DNA from: Ardenticatenaceae bacterium
GTDB lineage: Bacteria > Chloroflexota > Anaerolineae > Promineifilales > Promineifilaceae
Direction: 5' to 3'
DNA: 24,832 bases
Assembly: GCA_020634215.1 (NCBI GenBank)
Contig: JACKCD010000071.1
Location: 1-24,832 of the forward strand
Below, piece after piece: positions 7,983 through 15,109 of the stretch; position 1 is the first letter of the stretch; each line of letters starts with the position of its first letter. The translations under genes were made by a program, and so were the position numbers. Under the pieces are notes generated by a model. It was not told the origin of the DNA. It was given only the letters and a program-made list of their open reading frames with translations, and searched no databases.

Positions 7983-8723
7983 TTAACCAGCATCATCAGA
8001 TACAAGTCCATAACGACGGTCACGTTGATTGAAAGCCACAATCGCCGCATAAAGGTCTTCACGACCAAAATCAGGCCAATAGGCAGGTGTTGGATAATAC
8101 TCAGCATACGCCGCCTGCCAGATCAAAAAGTTGCTAATGCGCAGTTCACCACTCGTGCGAATCACCAAATCTGGGTCTGGCAACCCACTCGTAAACAAAT
8201 ACGAACTAAACAACTCCTCCGTCAAATCTTCTGGCCGCACGTTATCAGCCAACATCTGGCGCACAGCGTGCAAAATCTCAGCCCGTCCCCCATAGTTAAA
8301 CGCCACATTCAAAATCAGGCGGTCGTTATTTTTGGTTATTTCCAGTGCCCGCCGCACCTTGTCCTGTAATTTGGGGTTGATGCCCTGTAGCTCGCCCAAG
8401 TGATGCAAACAAACGCCCTGCGCGTGCAACTGATCAATTTCCTGATCCAGCACCCGCGCAAAAATTCGCATTAAAGCACTAATTTCACTTTCTGGCCGCC
8501 CCCAGTTTTCCGTGGAAAACGCATAAATCGTCAGAACCTTAATACCAAATTCCACGCTGGCTCGCACAATCCGCCGCAAATTCTCCGCCCCAGCACGGTG
8601 CCCAGCCTGCCGTGGCAACCCGCGCCGCTTCGCCCAACGGCCGTTCCCATCCATAATAATCGCAACATGCTGGGGAACCACATACGGCGATAAGTCAAGC
8701 TCTTTCTTCTGTGTTTTCAGCAT
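7983..8723 (-). CDS. uppS: Isoprenyl transferase (undecaprenyl diphosphate synthase)
   Basis: 246 aa, typical for cis-prenyltransferases, which condense isopentenyl diphosphates into the lipid carrier for cell-wall and glycan synthesis. Catalytic Asp25 lies in AIIMDGNGRWAKRRG (residues 21-35), followed by GHRAGAENLR. The middle has TIYAFSTENWGRP, and the C-terminal signature is DLVIRTSGELRISNFLIWQ then AAYAEYYPTPAYWPDF. AAGGAA lies about 10 nt before the ATG. It sits in the conserved frr-uppS-cdsA order. One AACGGCCGTT copy encodes the NGR inside the catalytic GNGRW motif itself, so here the palindrome coincides with invariant active-site residues. Confidence 0.97.
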   Translation of the reverse strand: MLKTQKKELDLSPYVVPQHVAIIMDGNGRWAKRRGLPRQAGHRAGAENLRRIVRASVEFGIKVLTIYAFSTENWGRPESEISALMRIFARVLDQEIDQLHAQGVCLHHLGELQGINPKLQDKVRRALEITKNNDRLILNVAFNYGGRAEILHAVRQMLADNVRPEDLTEELFSSYLFTSGLPDPDLVIRTSGELRISNFLIWQAAYAEYYPTPAYWPDFGREDLYAAIVAFNQRDRRYGLVSDDAG

Positions 8724-8772
8724 CGCATGGAAATTCCTTACAAAATAAAGTTCACGACCAACTCACCCCACT

Positions 8773-9330
8773 CTACACTTCCATCACCTCAGCCATTTTC
8801 CGCCTACCAACCTCATCAATCTTGTTAACATGCTCATCCGTTAATTTCTGAAGTAAATCTTCACCACGAAAAAACTCATCCTCACTAATGAGGGATTCAT
8901 TTTTCATCTCGCGCAAATCCCCAAGCACATCTCGCCGCACATTTCGCGCCGCCACCTTGCCCTCCTCCACCCGTTTACCAACCAGCCTCGTCAGATCACG
9001 CCGACGCTCTTCCGTCAGCCGAGGCAGGTTCAAGCGAATAATTCTACCATCATTATTAGGCATAATACCCAAATCAGATTTTAAAATCGCCCGCTCAATC
9101 GCGCTAATTGTAGTGGCATCATAAGGACGAATAGCTAACTGCTGGGATTCTGGGACAGAAATAACAGCCATCTGATTAAGCTCCATATCGGCCCCATACA
9201 CCTCCACCTTTAGCCGCTCAACCAAAGCAGGCGAAGCCCGACCCGTCCGAAAGCCATCCAAATCGTGCTCAAGCGCGGTGATGGCTCCTTCCATTCGCTC
9301 TTTTGCATCTTGTAGCAACTCGTTAATCAT
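8773..9330 (-). CDS. frr: Ribosome recycling factor
   Basis: 185 aa from the ATG at 9330, the family's standard length. An in-frame upstream start (9366) would add 12 residues, but GGAGGG lies 7 nt before the 9330 ATG and the family normally begins MINELLQDAKERM, so this start is chosen. RRF with EF-G splits post-termination ribosomes. Conserved stretches are FRTGRASPALVERLKVEVYG, then RPYDATTISAIERAILKSDLG, NDGRIIRLNLPRLTEERR, and the C-terminal VNKIDEVGRRKMAEVMEV. It lies directly downstream of pyrH, the usual order. Confidence 0.97.
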   Translation of the reverse strand: MINELLQDAKERMEGAITALEHDLDGFRTGRASPALVERLKVEVYGADMELNQMAVISVPESQQLAIRPYDATTISAIERAILKSDLGIMPNNDGRIIRLNLPRLTEERRRDLTRLVGKRVEEGKVAARNVRRDVLGDLREMKNESLISEDEFFRGEDLLQKLTDEHVNKIDEVGRRKMAEVMEV

Positions 9331-9398
9331 TTCAGACCCTCCATAATTAGCGTATGACTTGGACAACTAATGGGCAGTCTGGTCACGATCTCAACTTT

Positions 9399-10115
9399 CT
9401 ACGAACCAATCGTTGTCCCAACTGTCTCCCCCAAAATAAGGCGTTTAATGCTTTCATTTTGCCAGAAATTCAATACGACTATCGGCAAATTGTTTTCCAT
9501 ACAGAGCGAAACGGCCGTACTATCCATCACGCGTAGTCGAGAGTTCAGGAAATCAATATACGAAATATGATCGAAACGCCGCGCATTGGGGTTCTTTTGT
9601 GGATCATCATCATAAATAGCATCCACTTTTGTTGCCTTGATCATCACCTCAGCATCAATTTCCAACGCCCGCAAGGCTCCGGCCGTATCAGTGGTAAAAT
9701 AAGGATTCCCTGTACCTGCCCCCAAAATAACCACACGCCCTTTATCTAAATGGCGGATAGCGCGTAAACGAATATAGGGTTCGGCAATGCTACGCATTTC
9801 AATAGCTGTTTGCACGCGGGTGACAATCCCAATTCGTTCCAGAGCATCTTGCAACGCCAATGCGTTCATTGTCGTTGCTACCATACCCATATGATCGGCC
9901 GTTGACCGCGCCATGCCGCTGCTCGTGCCAATTGAGCCACGCCACAAGTTGCCTGCCCCAATGACAATGGCAATTTGCACCCCCAAATCATAAACACCCT
10001 TTACAGTTTGGGCAACCTCGGCTGCTTTTTCCGGGTCAATACCAAACCCACCAGGGCCAGCCAGAGCCTCTCCACCTAATTTGAGCAGTATACGTCGGTA
10101 ACGAATATTGGGCAT
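9399..10115 (-). CDS. pyrH: UMP kinase
   Basis: 238 aa amino-acid-kinase-fold enzyme that phosphorylates UMP to UDP. Conserved elements are RRILLKLGGEALAG near the N-terminus, QIAIVIGAGNLWRG, a DHMGMVATTMNALALQDAL block that binds UMP, and ILGAGTGNPYFTTDTAGALRA followed by ATKVDAIYDDDP near the nucleotide site. GGGAGC lies about 10 nt before the ATG. It sits between tsf and frr, the standard order in most bacteria. A one-mismatch palindrome (AACGGCCGTA near 9508) is present. Confidence 0.97.
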   Translation of the reverse strand: MPNIRYRRILLKLGGEALAGPGGFGIDPEKAAEVAQTVKGVYDLGVQIAIVIGAGNLWRGSIGTSSGMARSTADHMGMVATTMNALALQDALERIGIVTRVQTAIEMRSIAEPYIRLRAIRHLDKGRVVILGAGTGNPYFTTDTAGALRALEIDAEVMIKATKVDAIYDDDPQKNPNARRFDHISYIDFLNSRLRVMDSTAVSLCMENNLPIVVLNFWQNESIKRLILGETVGTTIGS

Positions 10116-10149
10116 GTTATTTTAGCTCCCGTTATAAAGAAGATAAGAA

Positions 10150-10169
10150 GGCGCTCATACATGAACGCC
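10150..10169 (-). terminator. Short stem-loop between tsf and pyrH
   Basis: GGCGCTCA at 10150-10157 pairs with TGAACGCC at 10162-10169 with one mismatch. On the minus strand it is followed by a T- and C-rich stretch (TTCTTATCTTCTTT), so it could act as a weak attenuator between tsf and pyrH. Confidence 0.35.
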
Positions 10170-10190
10170 CCCTTTCAATTGCAACAATTT

Positions 10191-10790
10191 CTACAGTGCT
10201 TCTCCAAGCGCATAGCGGGCAAAGCGTCGCACTCTAATGTTTTCGCCAATTGTACGAATGTTGTCAACGATGAGCTGGTTGATGGTCACAGATTCATCTT
10301 TGAAGAAGGGTTGCTCAAGCAAACAAACTTCTTCGTAGAATTTACGCATCCGGCCTTCGATGATTTTATCTACCACGGCTTGCGGCCGACCTTCGGCCAA
10401 TGCCTGATCACGCAAAACGCTTAGTTCTCGATCCAGCTCTTCCTGCGCAACCTCATCCTTGGAAATATATCGGGGGGCACTGGCGGCGATGTGCAGCGCC
10501 AAATCATGGGCAAGGGCAATGAATTGTTCATTCCGCGCCACAAAATCAGTTTCACAGTTCAACTCTACCATCACGCCCAACCGATTGCCGGGGTGGGTAT
10601 ACAGTTCAACAATACCTTCAGAGGCTTCCCGATCAGCCCGCTTGGCAGCGCGTGCCGCACCTTTTTTACGTAGCTCATCAACGGCCATATCAAAATCACC
10701 GTTAACTTGCTCTAAAATTTTCTTGGCTTCCAAAATACCTGCGCCAGTCGCATCACGCAGTTCTTTGATCATTTGGGTTGTAATCTTCAT
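10191..10790 (-). CDS. tsf: Translation elongation factor Ts (short form)
   Basis: 199 aa, the compact form like that of Thermus (E. coli EF-Ts is about 283 aa). It is the nucleotide-exchange factor of EF-Tu. Residues 1-45 are the UBA-like N-terminal domain (IKELRDATGAGILEAKKIL). ELNCETDFVARN at about 77-88 contains the TDF motif that inserts into EF-Tu. A single dimerisation core follows, ending VRRFARYALGEAL. The ATG is preceded by GGAG but at about 14 nt, longer than usual, which may fit translation coupled to rpsB. It lies directly downstream of rpsB with a stem-loop in the gap. Confidence 0.96.
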   Translation of the reverse strand: MKITTQMIKELRDATGAGILEAKKILEQVNGDFDMAVDELRKKGAARAAKRADREASEGIVELYTHPGNRLGVMVELNCETDFVARNEQFIALAHDLALHIAASAPRYISKDEVAQEELDRELSVLRDQALAEGRPQAVVDKIIEGRMRKFYEEVCLLEQPFFKDESVTINQLIVDNIRTIGENIRVRRFARYALGEAL

Positions 10791-10840
10791 CTTACTATTG
10801 TGATCTCCTAACGTTCTCTATGACGTTGTCGTTTGTTATG

Positions 10841-10861
10841 GAGCAGGCATAAAGCCTGCTC
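10841..10861 (-). terminator. Stem-loop between rpsB and tsf
   Basis: GAGCAGGC (10841-10848) and GCCTGCTC (10854-10861) form a perfect 8-bp stem with a 5-nt loop, 10 bp past the rpsB stop. There is no T-run. E. coli also has an attenuating structure between rpsB and tsf that sets their relative levels, so a partial terminator or processing site is plausible. Confidence 0.45.
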
Positions 10862-10871
10862 GCCTGGCTAT

Positions 10872-11786
10872 TTAATCTTCGTCCTCGTCATCAGAGTCGT
10901 CAGAGAAATCTTCATTGATATCATCAATATCGTCGTCAATGCTGTCTTCGTCATCATCATCTTCGATGACGAGCCGCCGCCCACGCAGTTTTGCCAGCGT
11001 AGATTCACCGAGCAGGGTTTCATCGTCTTCGTCGCCTAGCCCGTCAAAATCTTCGTAGGTGTAGTCACCGTAATCGGCACCTTCATCTAGAATGGTTTCT
11101 TTACGCATGGCAAGCCCTTCCAACGCACCATCGGCCATTTTGGCGGTGAGCAGCTTGATAGCACGGATCGCGTCATCATTGGAGGGGATGATGTAGTCAA
11201 TTGGGTCAGGGTCGGAGTTGGTGTCTACAACGCCAATGACGGGGATGCCGAGGGAGTTGGCTTCACGAACGGCCGTTTCCTCATGGTTCACGTCAATCAC
11301 AAACAGCAGTTGGGGCAAATTCACCATATTGCGAATACCACCCAAACGCTCATTTAGCTTGGCAATCTCACGCTCCACCCGCAAACGTTCCCGCTTCTTC
11401 AGCAAATCAAACTCACCAGCGTTACGGCGATCTTCCAAACGCTGCAAATATTGCGTCCGCTTGCGAATCGTCTGCCAGTTTGTCAACGTGCCACCCAGCC
11501 AACGCATATTTACATATGGTTGATTACCACGGGCAGCCTCTTTGGCAATCGTGTCCTGTGCCTGCCGCTTGGTACCAACAAACAAGACCTGACCACCATT
11601 CGCCACCGTGTCACGAATGGCGTTATAGGCATCATCAATCAAGACAATCGTTTGCTGCAAATCTAAAATATGAATCCCATTGCGTTCCGTAAAAATATAC
11701 GGCTTCATCTTGGGATTCCAACGACGGGTACGGTGTCCAAAATGCACACCCGTTTCCAACAATGCTTTCATTGAAACAACGGCCAT
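10872..11786 (-). CDS. rpsB: 30S ribosomal protein S2 with a long acidic C-terminal tail
   Basis: 304 aa from the ATG at 11786. Upstream in-frame starts exist, but AAGGAG lies 8-9 nt before this ATG and MAVVSMKALLETGVHFGH is the normal S2 beginning. The S2 core is clear: TRRWNPKMKPYIFTERNGIH, FVGTKRQAQDTIAKEAARGN, NMRWLGGTLTNWQTIR and VIGVVDTNSDPDPIDYIIPSN. After about residue 235 comes an unusual extension: an acidic, Tyr-rich stretch, a short basic LAKLRGRRL, then a tail in which 22 of the last 31 residues are Asp or Glu. Usual S2 proteins are 230-260 aa. It is the first gene of the core block. One AACGGCCGTT copy is read as EETAV. Confidence 0.96.
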   Translation of the reverse strand: MAVVSMKALLETGVHFGHRTRRWNPKMKPYIFTERNGIHILDLQQTIVLIDDAYNAIRDTVANGGQVLFVGTKRQAQDTIAKEAARGNQPYVNMRWLGGTLTNWQTIRKRTQYLQRLEDRRNAGEFDLLKKRERLRVEREIAKLNERLGGIRNMVNLPQLLFVIDVNHEETAVREANSLGIPVIGVVDTNSDPDPIDYIIPSNDDAIRAIKLLTAKMADGALEGLAMRKETILDEGADYGDYTYEDFDGLGDEDDETLLGESTLAKLRGRRLVIEDDDDEDSIDDDIDDINEDFSDDSDDEDED

Positions 11787-12017
11787 TGGGGTTATTCTCC
11801 TTAAAAATAATGTGTTTTTTGCTTCCACACCCTTCATTCCAAAACAGAGCTTGCCAGGCCGACGGCCATTCCGGGGACAAACAAAACCAACCAATCAAAC
11901 ATATATCTGTTGTTTATGCGTATTGGGGATTGTTTACAAGCTGGAATAGCCAGGCAAGCACACCCGTTTTAGTCCAGGCATGTGTAGAATGTTAATTTTC
12001 CCGCTTACAGTTGGGAA

Positions 12018-12038
12018 CTGGCTTTTACAAGAAGCCAG
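12018..12038 (-). promoter_or_regulatory. Stem-loop at the predicted 5' end of the rpsB transcript
   Basis: CTGGCTT at 12018-12024 and AAGCCAG at 12032-12038 form a perfect 7-bp stem with a 7-nt loop. The predicted start of transcription from the adjacent minus-strand promoter is at about 12039, so the hairpin would sit at the extreme 5' end of the mRNA. It could protect the transcript or be part of an S2 feedback leader; neither is shown by the sequence. Confidence 0.4.
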
Positions 12039-12045
12039 CCTCTTG

Positions 12046-12073
12046 ATTATATAAAAAGTGAAAATAAGCGCAA
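12046..12073 (-). promoter_or_regulatory. Candidate promoter for the rpsB operon
   Basis: Minus strand TTGCGC (12073-12068), a 16-bp spacer, and a perfect TATAAT (12051-12046). It would give a leader of about 250 nt before the rpsB ATG, in line with the long regulated leaders of ribosomal-protein operons. The -35 is four of six to consensus. Confidence 0.5.
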
Positions 12074-12225
12074 ATAGAATGTCGTTAGAATTTTGAGTTT
12101 CGTGCCATTATACACTTCAAAGCTATAATTAGCCGTTGCTGGGAGCCAGCAAATGTACGTTTAATAAACGGCCGTTTTCCCACAGAACCCACACCATCCT
12201 AATTTTGCCATGAGGAGATAACAAC

Positions 12226-13584
12226 ATGGAAGAACAGTTTGTCAATCTGCCAACGCAAGAACTCATCGAAAATTTAATTGAGGAAAAGCAGTTTGACCAG
12301 CTCAGACAGCTCCTCACCAACACCCACCCCGCCGACATTGCCGACTTACTCGACGAACTCGACCCCGAACATGCCCTTGTCACCTTCAGCCTGCTCCCCA
12401 TTGAAGCCGCCAGCGAGGTATTGGATGAAACAGGTAGCCTAGTGCGGCAACAGCTTGTGGAGCAGGTAGACGACGAAAAGCTCGCCGACCTGCTTGACGA
12501 GCTGCCCATGGACGATGCCGCCGAATTCCTGCAGGATTTGCCCGACACCATCTCTGACCGGCTCATTGATTTGATGGAGCCAGAAGAGGCGGAAGAGGTG
12601 CGCGAACTGCTGCGATATGAAGAGGAAACGGCCGGCCGCCTCATGACCCGTGATGTAGCTGCCCTGCGCCGTCACTGGACCGTGGCCGAAACGCTGGAAT
12701 ATCTGCGTTCCCTCGAAGATGCCGAAACCCTGCACTACCTGTATGTTGTAGACAGAAACGATGCCCTCATTGGCGTTGTTCCACTCCGCAAACTCATCCT
12801 CTCCAAGGCCGATGCCACCATTGAAAGTATCATGGCGCGAGACATTGTGGCCGTACCTGTCACCATTGACCAGGAAGATTTGGCCGACATGGTTTCCCGC
12901 TACGATTACTATGCCATTCCCATTGTTGACCATCAAAATCGCCTGCTTGGCGTTGTCACTGTGGACGACGTACTGGATGTAATCGAAGAAGAAGTGACCG
13001 AAGACATCCAGCGGCTGGGTGGTTCAGAACCACTCGACCAACCCTATTTTGCCGTCTCCGTTTTGCAAATTATCCGCAAACGCATTGGCTGGCTGCTGCT
13101 GCTGTTTGTCGCCTCCACGCTTTCGGGCGAAGTCATACGCCTTTTCCAACATGAATTGGATGTAGTGGTGGCACTTGGCTTTTTTATCACCCTCATCACC
13201 GGCACAGGCGGTAACGCTGGCTCGCAAACCGTCGCCACCATCATCCGCGCCATCACCCTAGACGAAGTTCGCCTTAGCAATTTGGGAGCCGCCTGGCGAC
13301 GCGAAGTCAGCGTCGGCCTCATTTTGGGGTTGGTGATGGGCGCAGTGGGCATTGCCCGCGCCCTGCTGTGGCACACTGGTTTTGATGTGGCACTGGTGGT
13401 CGCCCTCACCCTGCCCATCGTTGTCGTCTGGTCTACCACCGTCGCCACGGTCATCCCCGTGGTAGCCGACCGGTTCAAAATTGACCCTACCGTGATTAGC
13501 GGTCCGATGATTGCCACGATTGTGGATGCCTCTGGGCTGCTCATCTACTTTCTATTAGCAAAAATGATTTTGGACGTGATCTGA
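12226..13584 (+). CDS. mgtE: Magnesium transporter MgtE
   Basis: 452 aa, typical of MgtE channels, which import Mg2+ and close when cytoplasmic Mg2+ is high. Residues 1-130 are the acidic helical MgtE_N domain (HPADIADLLDELDPEHA, LLDELPMDDAAEFLQDLP). Two CBS domains follow at about 135-260 (RLMTRDVAALRRHWTVAETL, ESIMARDIVAVPVTIDQED, VVTVDDVLDVIEEE). The C-terminal membrane domain has five hydrophobic segments and the signature GTGGNAGSQTVATIIRA. GAGGAG lies about 9 nt before the ATG. It is transcribed away from rpsB as a single gene. The following 117 bp up to the repeat at 13702 contain no clear terminator. Confidence 0.96.
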   Translation: MEEQFVNLPTQELIENLIEEKQFDQLRQLLTNTHPADIADLLDELDPEHALVTFSLLPIEAASEVLDETGSLVRQQLVEQVDDEKLADLLDELPMDDAAEFLQDLPDTISDRLIDLMEPEEAEEVRELLRYEEETAGRLMTRDVAALRRHWTVAETLEYLRSLEDAETLHYLYVVDRNDALIGVVPLRKLILSKADATIESIMARDIVAVPVTIDQEDLADMVSRYDYYAIPIVDHQNRLLGVVTVDDVLDVIEEEVTEDIQRLGGSEPLDQPYFAVSVLQIIRKRIGWLLLLFVASTLSGEVIRLFQHELDVVVALGFFITLITGTGGNAGSQTVATIIRAITLDEVRLSNLGAAWRREVSVGLILGLVMGAVGIARALLWHTGFDVALVVALTLPIVVVWSTTVATVIPVVADRFKIDPTVISGPMIATIVDASGLLIYFLLAKMILDVI

Positions 13585-13701
13585 CAAGTGAATCCAGCTT
13601 GCCCGCTGTTCTCATCGCCGCTTTAAAAAAGCCAGCATCTGGTGGTGTTAACAGGAGTCGGCATTTCAGCCAAAAGCAGCATTCCTACCTTTCGTAAAGC
13701 G

Positions 13702-13762
13702 CAAACGGCCGTTTCGCCTCACCCCCCAACTTACACCAACCACCTGCGACAGCCCCAATGCC
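13702..13762. repeat. 61-bp direct repeat, left copy
   Basis: This stretch, beginning with the AAACGGCCGTTT palindrome and ending with GACAGCCCCAATGCC, recurs in the same orientation at 15017-15077 with 59 of 61 bases identical. It ends 4 bp before the stop of the 135-aa gene. The two copies bracket the three-gene cassette (about 1.25 kb between them). A shorter related piece lies at 15095-15123, at the 3' end of the P-loop gene. Confidence 0.9.
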
Positions 13763-13766
13763 CCGT

Positions 13767-14174
13767 TTAATGAACTGGCACACTCGCCGAAGACCACTCC
13801 CCCATCCAGTGCATAAACTGGTAATGAAGCGAAGCCTGATACTCCTCTAAATCTGCTCGTTGTTCTGGACTCAGTTGGGCGGAAGCCAATAAATGATCAA
13901 TTAAGCGTAGAGCCTGATAAGGATTACCCGCTTGTGCCCAACAACTCAATTCACTATAGCGATGAATAATGGTCAGTTGATTTAAGCCTTCTTTTTCAGC
14001 CCACTCCGCCCACTGCCGCTCAATGTCAGCCACCTGAACAAATTTATCGGCCGCTTTGGCATACTGCTGCTGCCCTTTTAGCAACTGAGCCTCAAACAAA
14101 AGAGAGGATTTTTTACGCTCCAACTCAAGTAAATGAGCTGGGGGATTGCCTTGTAATAAACTGTTCATTGCCAT
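13767..14174 (-). CDS. Small helical (TPR-like) protein, third gene of a UPF0175 cassette
   Basis: 135 aa, not recognised as a named family. It appears almost wholly helical, with two or three TPR-like pairs: LLKGQQQYAKAADKFVQVAD at about 32-51, HRYSELSCWAQAGNPYQALR, and ELSPEQ-type turns near LSPEQRADLEEYQASLHYQF. No signal peptide or membrane segment is seen. A strong GGAGGTGA lies 6 nt before the first ATG, which overlaps the stop of the preceding gene (TAATG), so the two are translationally coupled. It may be a scaffold or accessory factor for the two upstream cassette genes; that is a guess. The stop lies 4 bp from the left 61-bp repeat. Confidence 0.75.
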   Translation of the reverse strand: MAMNSLLQGNPPAHLLELERKKSSLLFEAQLLKGQQQYAKAADKFVQVADIERQWAEWAEKEGLNQLTIIHRYSELSCWAQAGNPYQALRLIDHLLASAQLSPEQRADLEEYQASLHYQFMHWMGEWSSASVPVH

Positions 14175-14695
14175 TAGGACTCACCTCCATACCAGGCTAA
14201 TTGCACCAATGCTTCACCAAAATGAACCACACAAACATAACCATTCGCTATGAATGGATTGGCTAGCAATTGCTGCTGTTTTGCCTGTGTTCTAGCTGTT
14301 AGACTGCCATGTAACATACCGCTCACTTCCAAACCACACAGGTTTACACCATCTGTGACCCAATAATCGAACCTTTCGCCCCTGACGCTGACACGAGAAA
14401 ATCTAAAATCAGTATAGAGGGCAAGCACCGCAGCCGCAATGCCATAGGCTGCCCATTCCGTGACAACGGAAGATTGTATAGGTGGATAGCGGAACGTTGG
14501 CGTTTCCTCATCCCATGTAATTTCCAGTTTGCGGGTATAAAAAGGAAAATTGTCGAATGAGACCGTCAAAACAACTTTGTCACCATCGGTTAACTCTCGT
14601 AGCCGATAATGGACAAACGGGATAAATAACCCAACCTCAACAAGGGGATGTAAAGCAGCAATCTCGTTCAAAGAGATTGAATCATCAATGTCCAT
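14174..14695 (-). CDS. Hypothetical protein, second gene of a UPF0175 cassette (possible nuclease fold)
   Basis: 173 aa from the ATG at 14695; a longer frame to 14743 is open but would overlap the upstream gene by 59 bp instead of 11. Family not recognised. The N-terminal half is mixed strands (LVEVGLFIPFVHYRLRELTD, KVVLTVSFDNFPFYTRKLEI). Next comes a hydrophobic helix (SSVVTEWAAYGIAAAVLALY), then RFDYWVTDG (Asp110), GLEVSGMLHG (Glu123), a helix with RTQAKQQQLLANP and a closing strand NGYVCVVHFG. The Asp...Glu-x-Ser layout with a following basic helix is reminiscent of restriction-endonuclease-like folds, but the usual Lys is absent, so this is only a hypothesis. It overlaps both neighbours and is clearly co-translated with them. 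Confidence 0.75.
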   Translation of the reverse strand: MDIDDSISLNEIAALHPLVEVGLFIPFVHYRLRELTDGDKVVLTVSFDNFPFYTRKLEITWDEETPTFRYPPIQSSVVTEWAAYGIAAAVLALYTDFRFSRVSVRGERFDYWVTDGVNLCGLEVSGMLHGSLTARTQAKQQQLLANPFIANGYVCVVHFGEALVQLAWYGGES

Positions 14696-14954
14696 GTTTG
14701 TTATTGTAGCTGAGCAGGGCGCGACATTCAGCCTCAAGCTCATCAGGGGTTTGCACTTGTAATGGAATGTCGTGCTGATTCAGAAAATCAACAAACCAGT
14801 AGCGGTCAACATTAGCAACTTCGCAGGCCGCACCGATGGACAGTTCACCTGTCTGATACATTGCTACAGCAGCATAGAGTTTGATCTTTTGAGCCAAGCG
14901 AACTGGAGAATCCAGCATAAATTGTTGTGAGGGTAGTGATAAGGTCACTTTCAT
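14685..14954 (-). CDS. UPF0175 family small protein (antitoxin/regulator-like)
   Basis: 89 aa. The pattern fits UPF0175: a short strand (KVTLSLPSQ), then a helix with AQKIKLYAAVAMYQTGELSIGAACEVANV, a turn, and RYWFVDFLNQHDIPLQ, then an acidic tail (DELEAECRALL). The middle resembles a helix-turn-helix, and family members are often encoded next to small toxin- or nuclease-like proteins. AAGGAG lies 8 nt before the ATG and a canonical promoter lies 32 bp upstream, so it is the first gene of a three-gene operon. It overlaps the second gene by 11 bp. A role as a DNA-binding regulator or antitoxin is inferred from family habit, not seen. Confidence 0.82.
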   Translation of the reverse strand: MKVTLSLPSQQFMLDSPVRLAQKIKLYAAVAMYQTGELSIGAACEVANVDRYWFVDFLNQHDIPLQVQTPDELEAECRALLSYNNKHGH

Positions 14955-14985
14955 TGCATTAGCTCCTTAAAACAGTTCATGTTCA

Positions 14986-15013
14986 ATTATAACAGAGTTG
15001 GAAGCGATATGAA
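14986..15013 (-). promoter_or_regulatory. Promoter of the UPF0175 cassette
   Basis: Minus strand TTCATA (15013-15008), 16-bp spacer and perfect TATAAT (14991-14986), 32 bp from the UPF0175 start codon with AAGGAG in between. It lies just inside the right 61-bp repeat, so the cassette carries its own promoter. Confidence 0.6.
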
Positions 15014-15016
15014 TAA

Positions 15017-15077
15017 CAAACGGCCGTTTTGCCTCACCCCCCAACTTACGCCAACCACCTGCGACAGCCCCAATGCC
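15017..15077. repeat. 61-bp direct repeat, right copy
   Basis: Matches 13702-13762 at 59 of 61 positions in the same orientation. It lies upstream of the cassette promoter and is followed 18 bp later by another AACGGCCGTT (15096-15105) with the shared CCTCACCC-type continuation that forms the 3' end of the P-loop gene. Confidence 0.9.
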
Positions 15078-15109
15078 TGTGAGTAACTGTGCGAAAACGG
15101 CCGTTTCCC

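Larger units (their letters stand above)
11787..12225. other. Divergent intergenic region between rpsB and mgtE
   Basis: These 439 bp hold no gene that I can support. They contain the candidate rpsB promoter and 5' hairpin listed separately, one AACGGCCGTT palindrome at 12167-12176 (50 bp before the mgtE start), and a GAGGAG ribosome site before mgtE. A TATAAT at 12124-12129 on the plus strand could be an mgtE -10 box but has no matching -35. I looked for a magnesium-sensing leader and could not recognise one. Confidence 0.5.

Noticed and set aside
12001..12225. Possible magnesium riboswitch before mgtE
   Set aside because: No M-box helices or conserved loops were recognisable; only an rpsB-side hairpin and an AACGGCCGTT palindrome are present.
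12129..12936. Ser-rich and other minus-strand frames opposite mgtE
   Set aside because: Shadow frames of a clear MgtE gene; extreme Ser content comes from reading its Glu/Leu codons backward.
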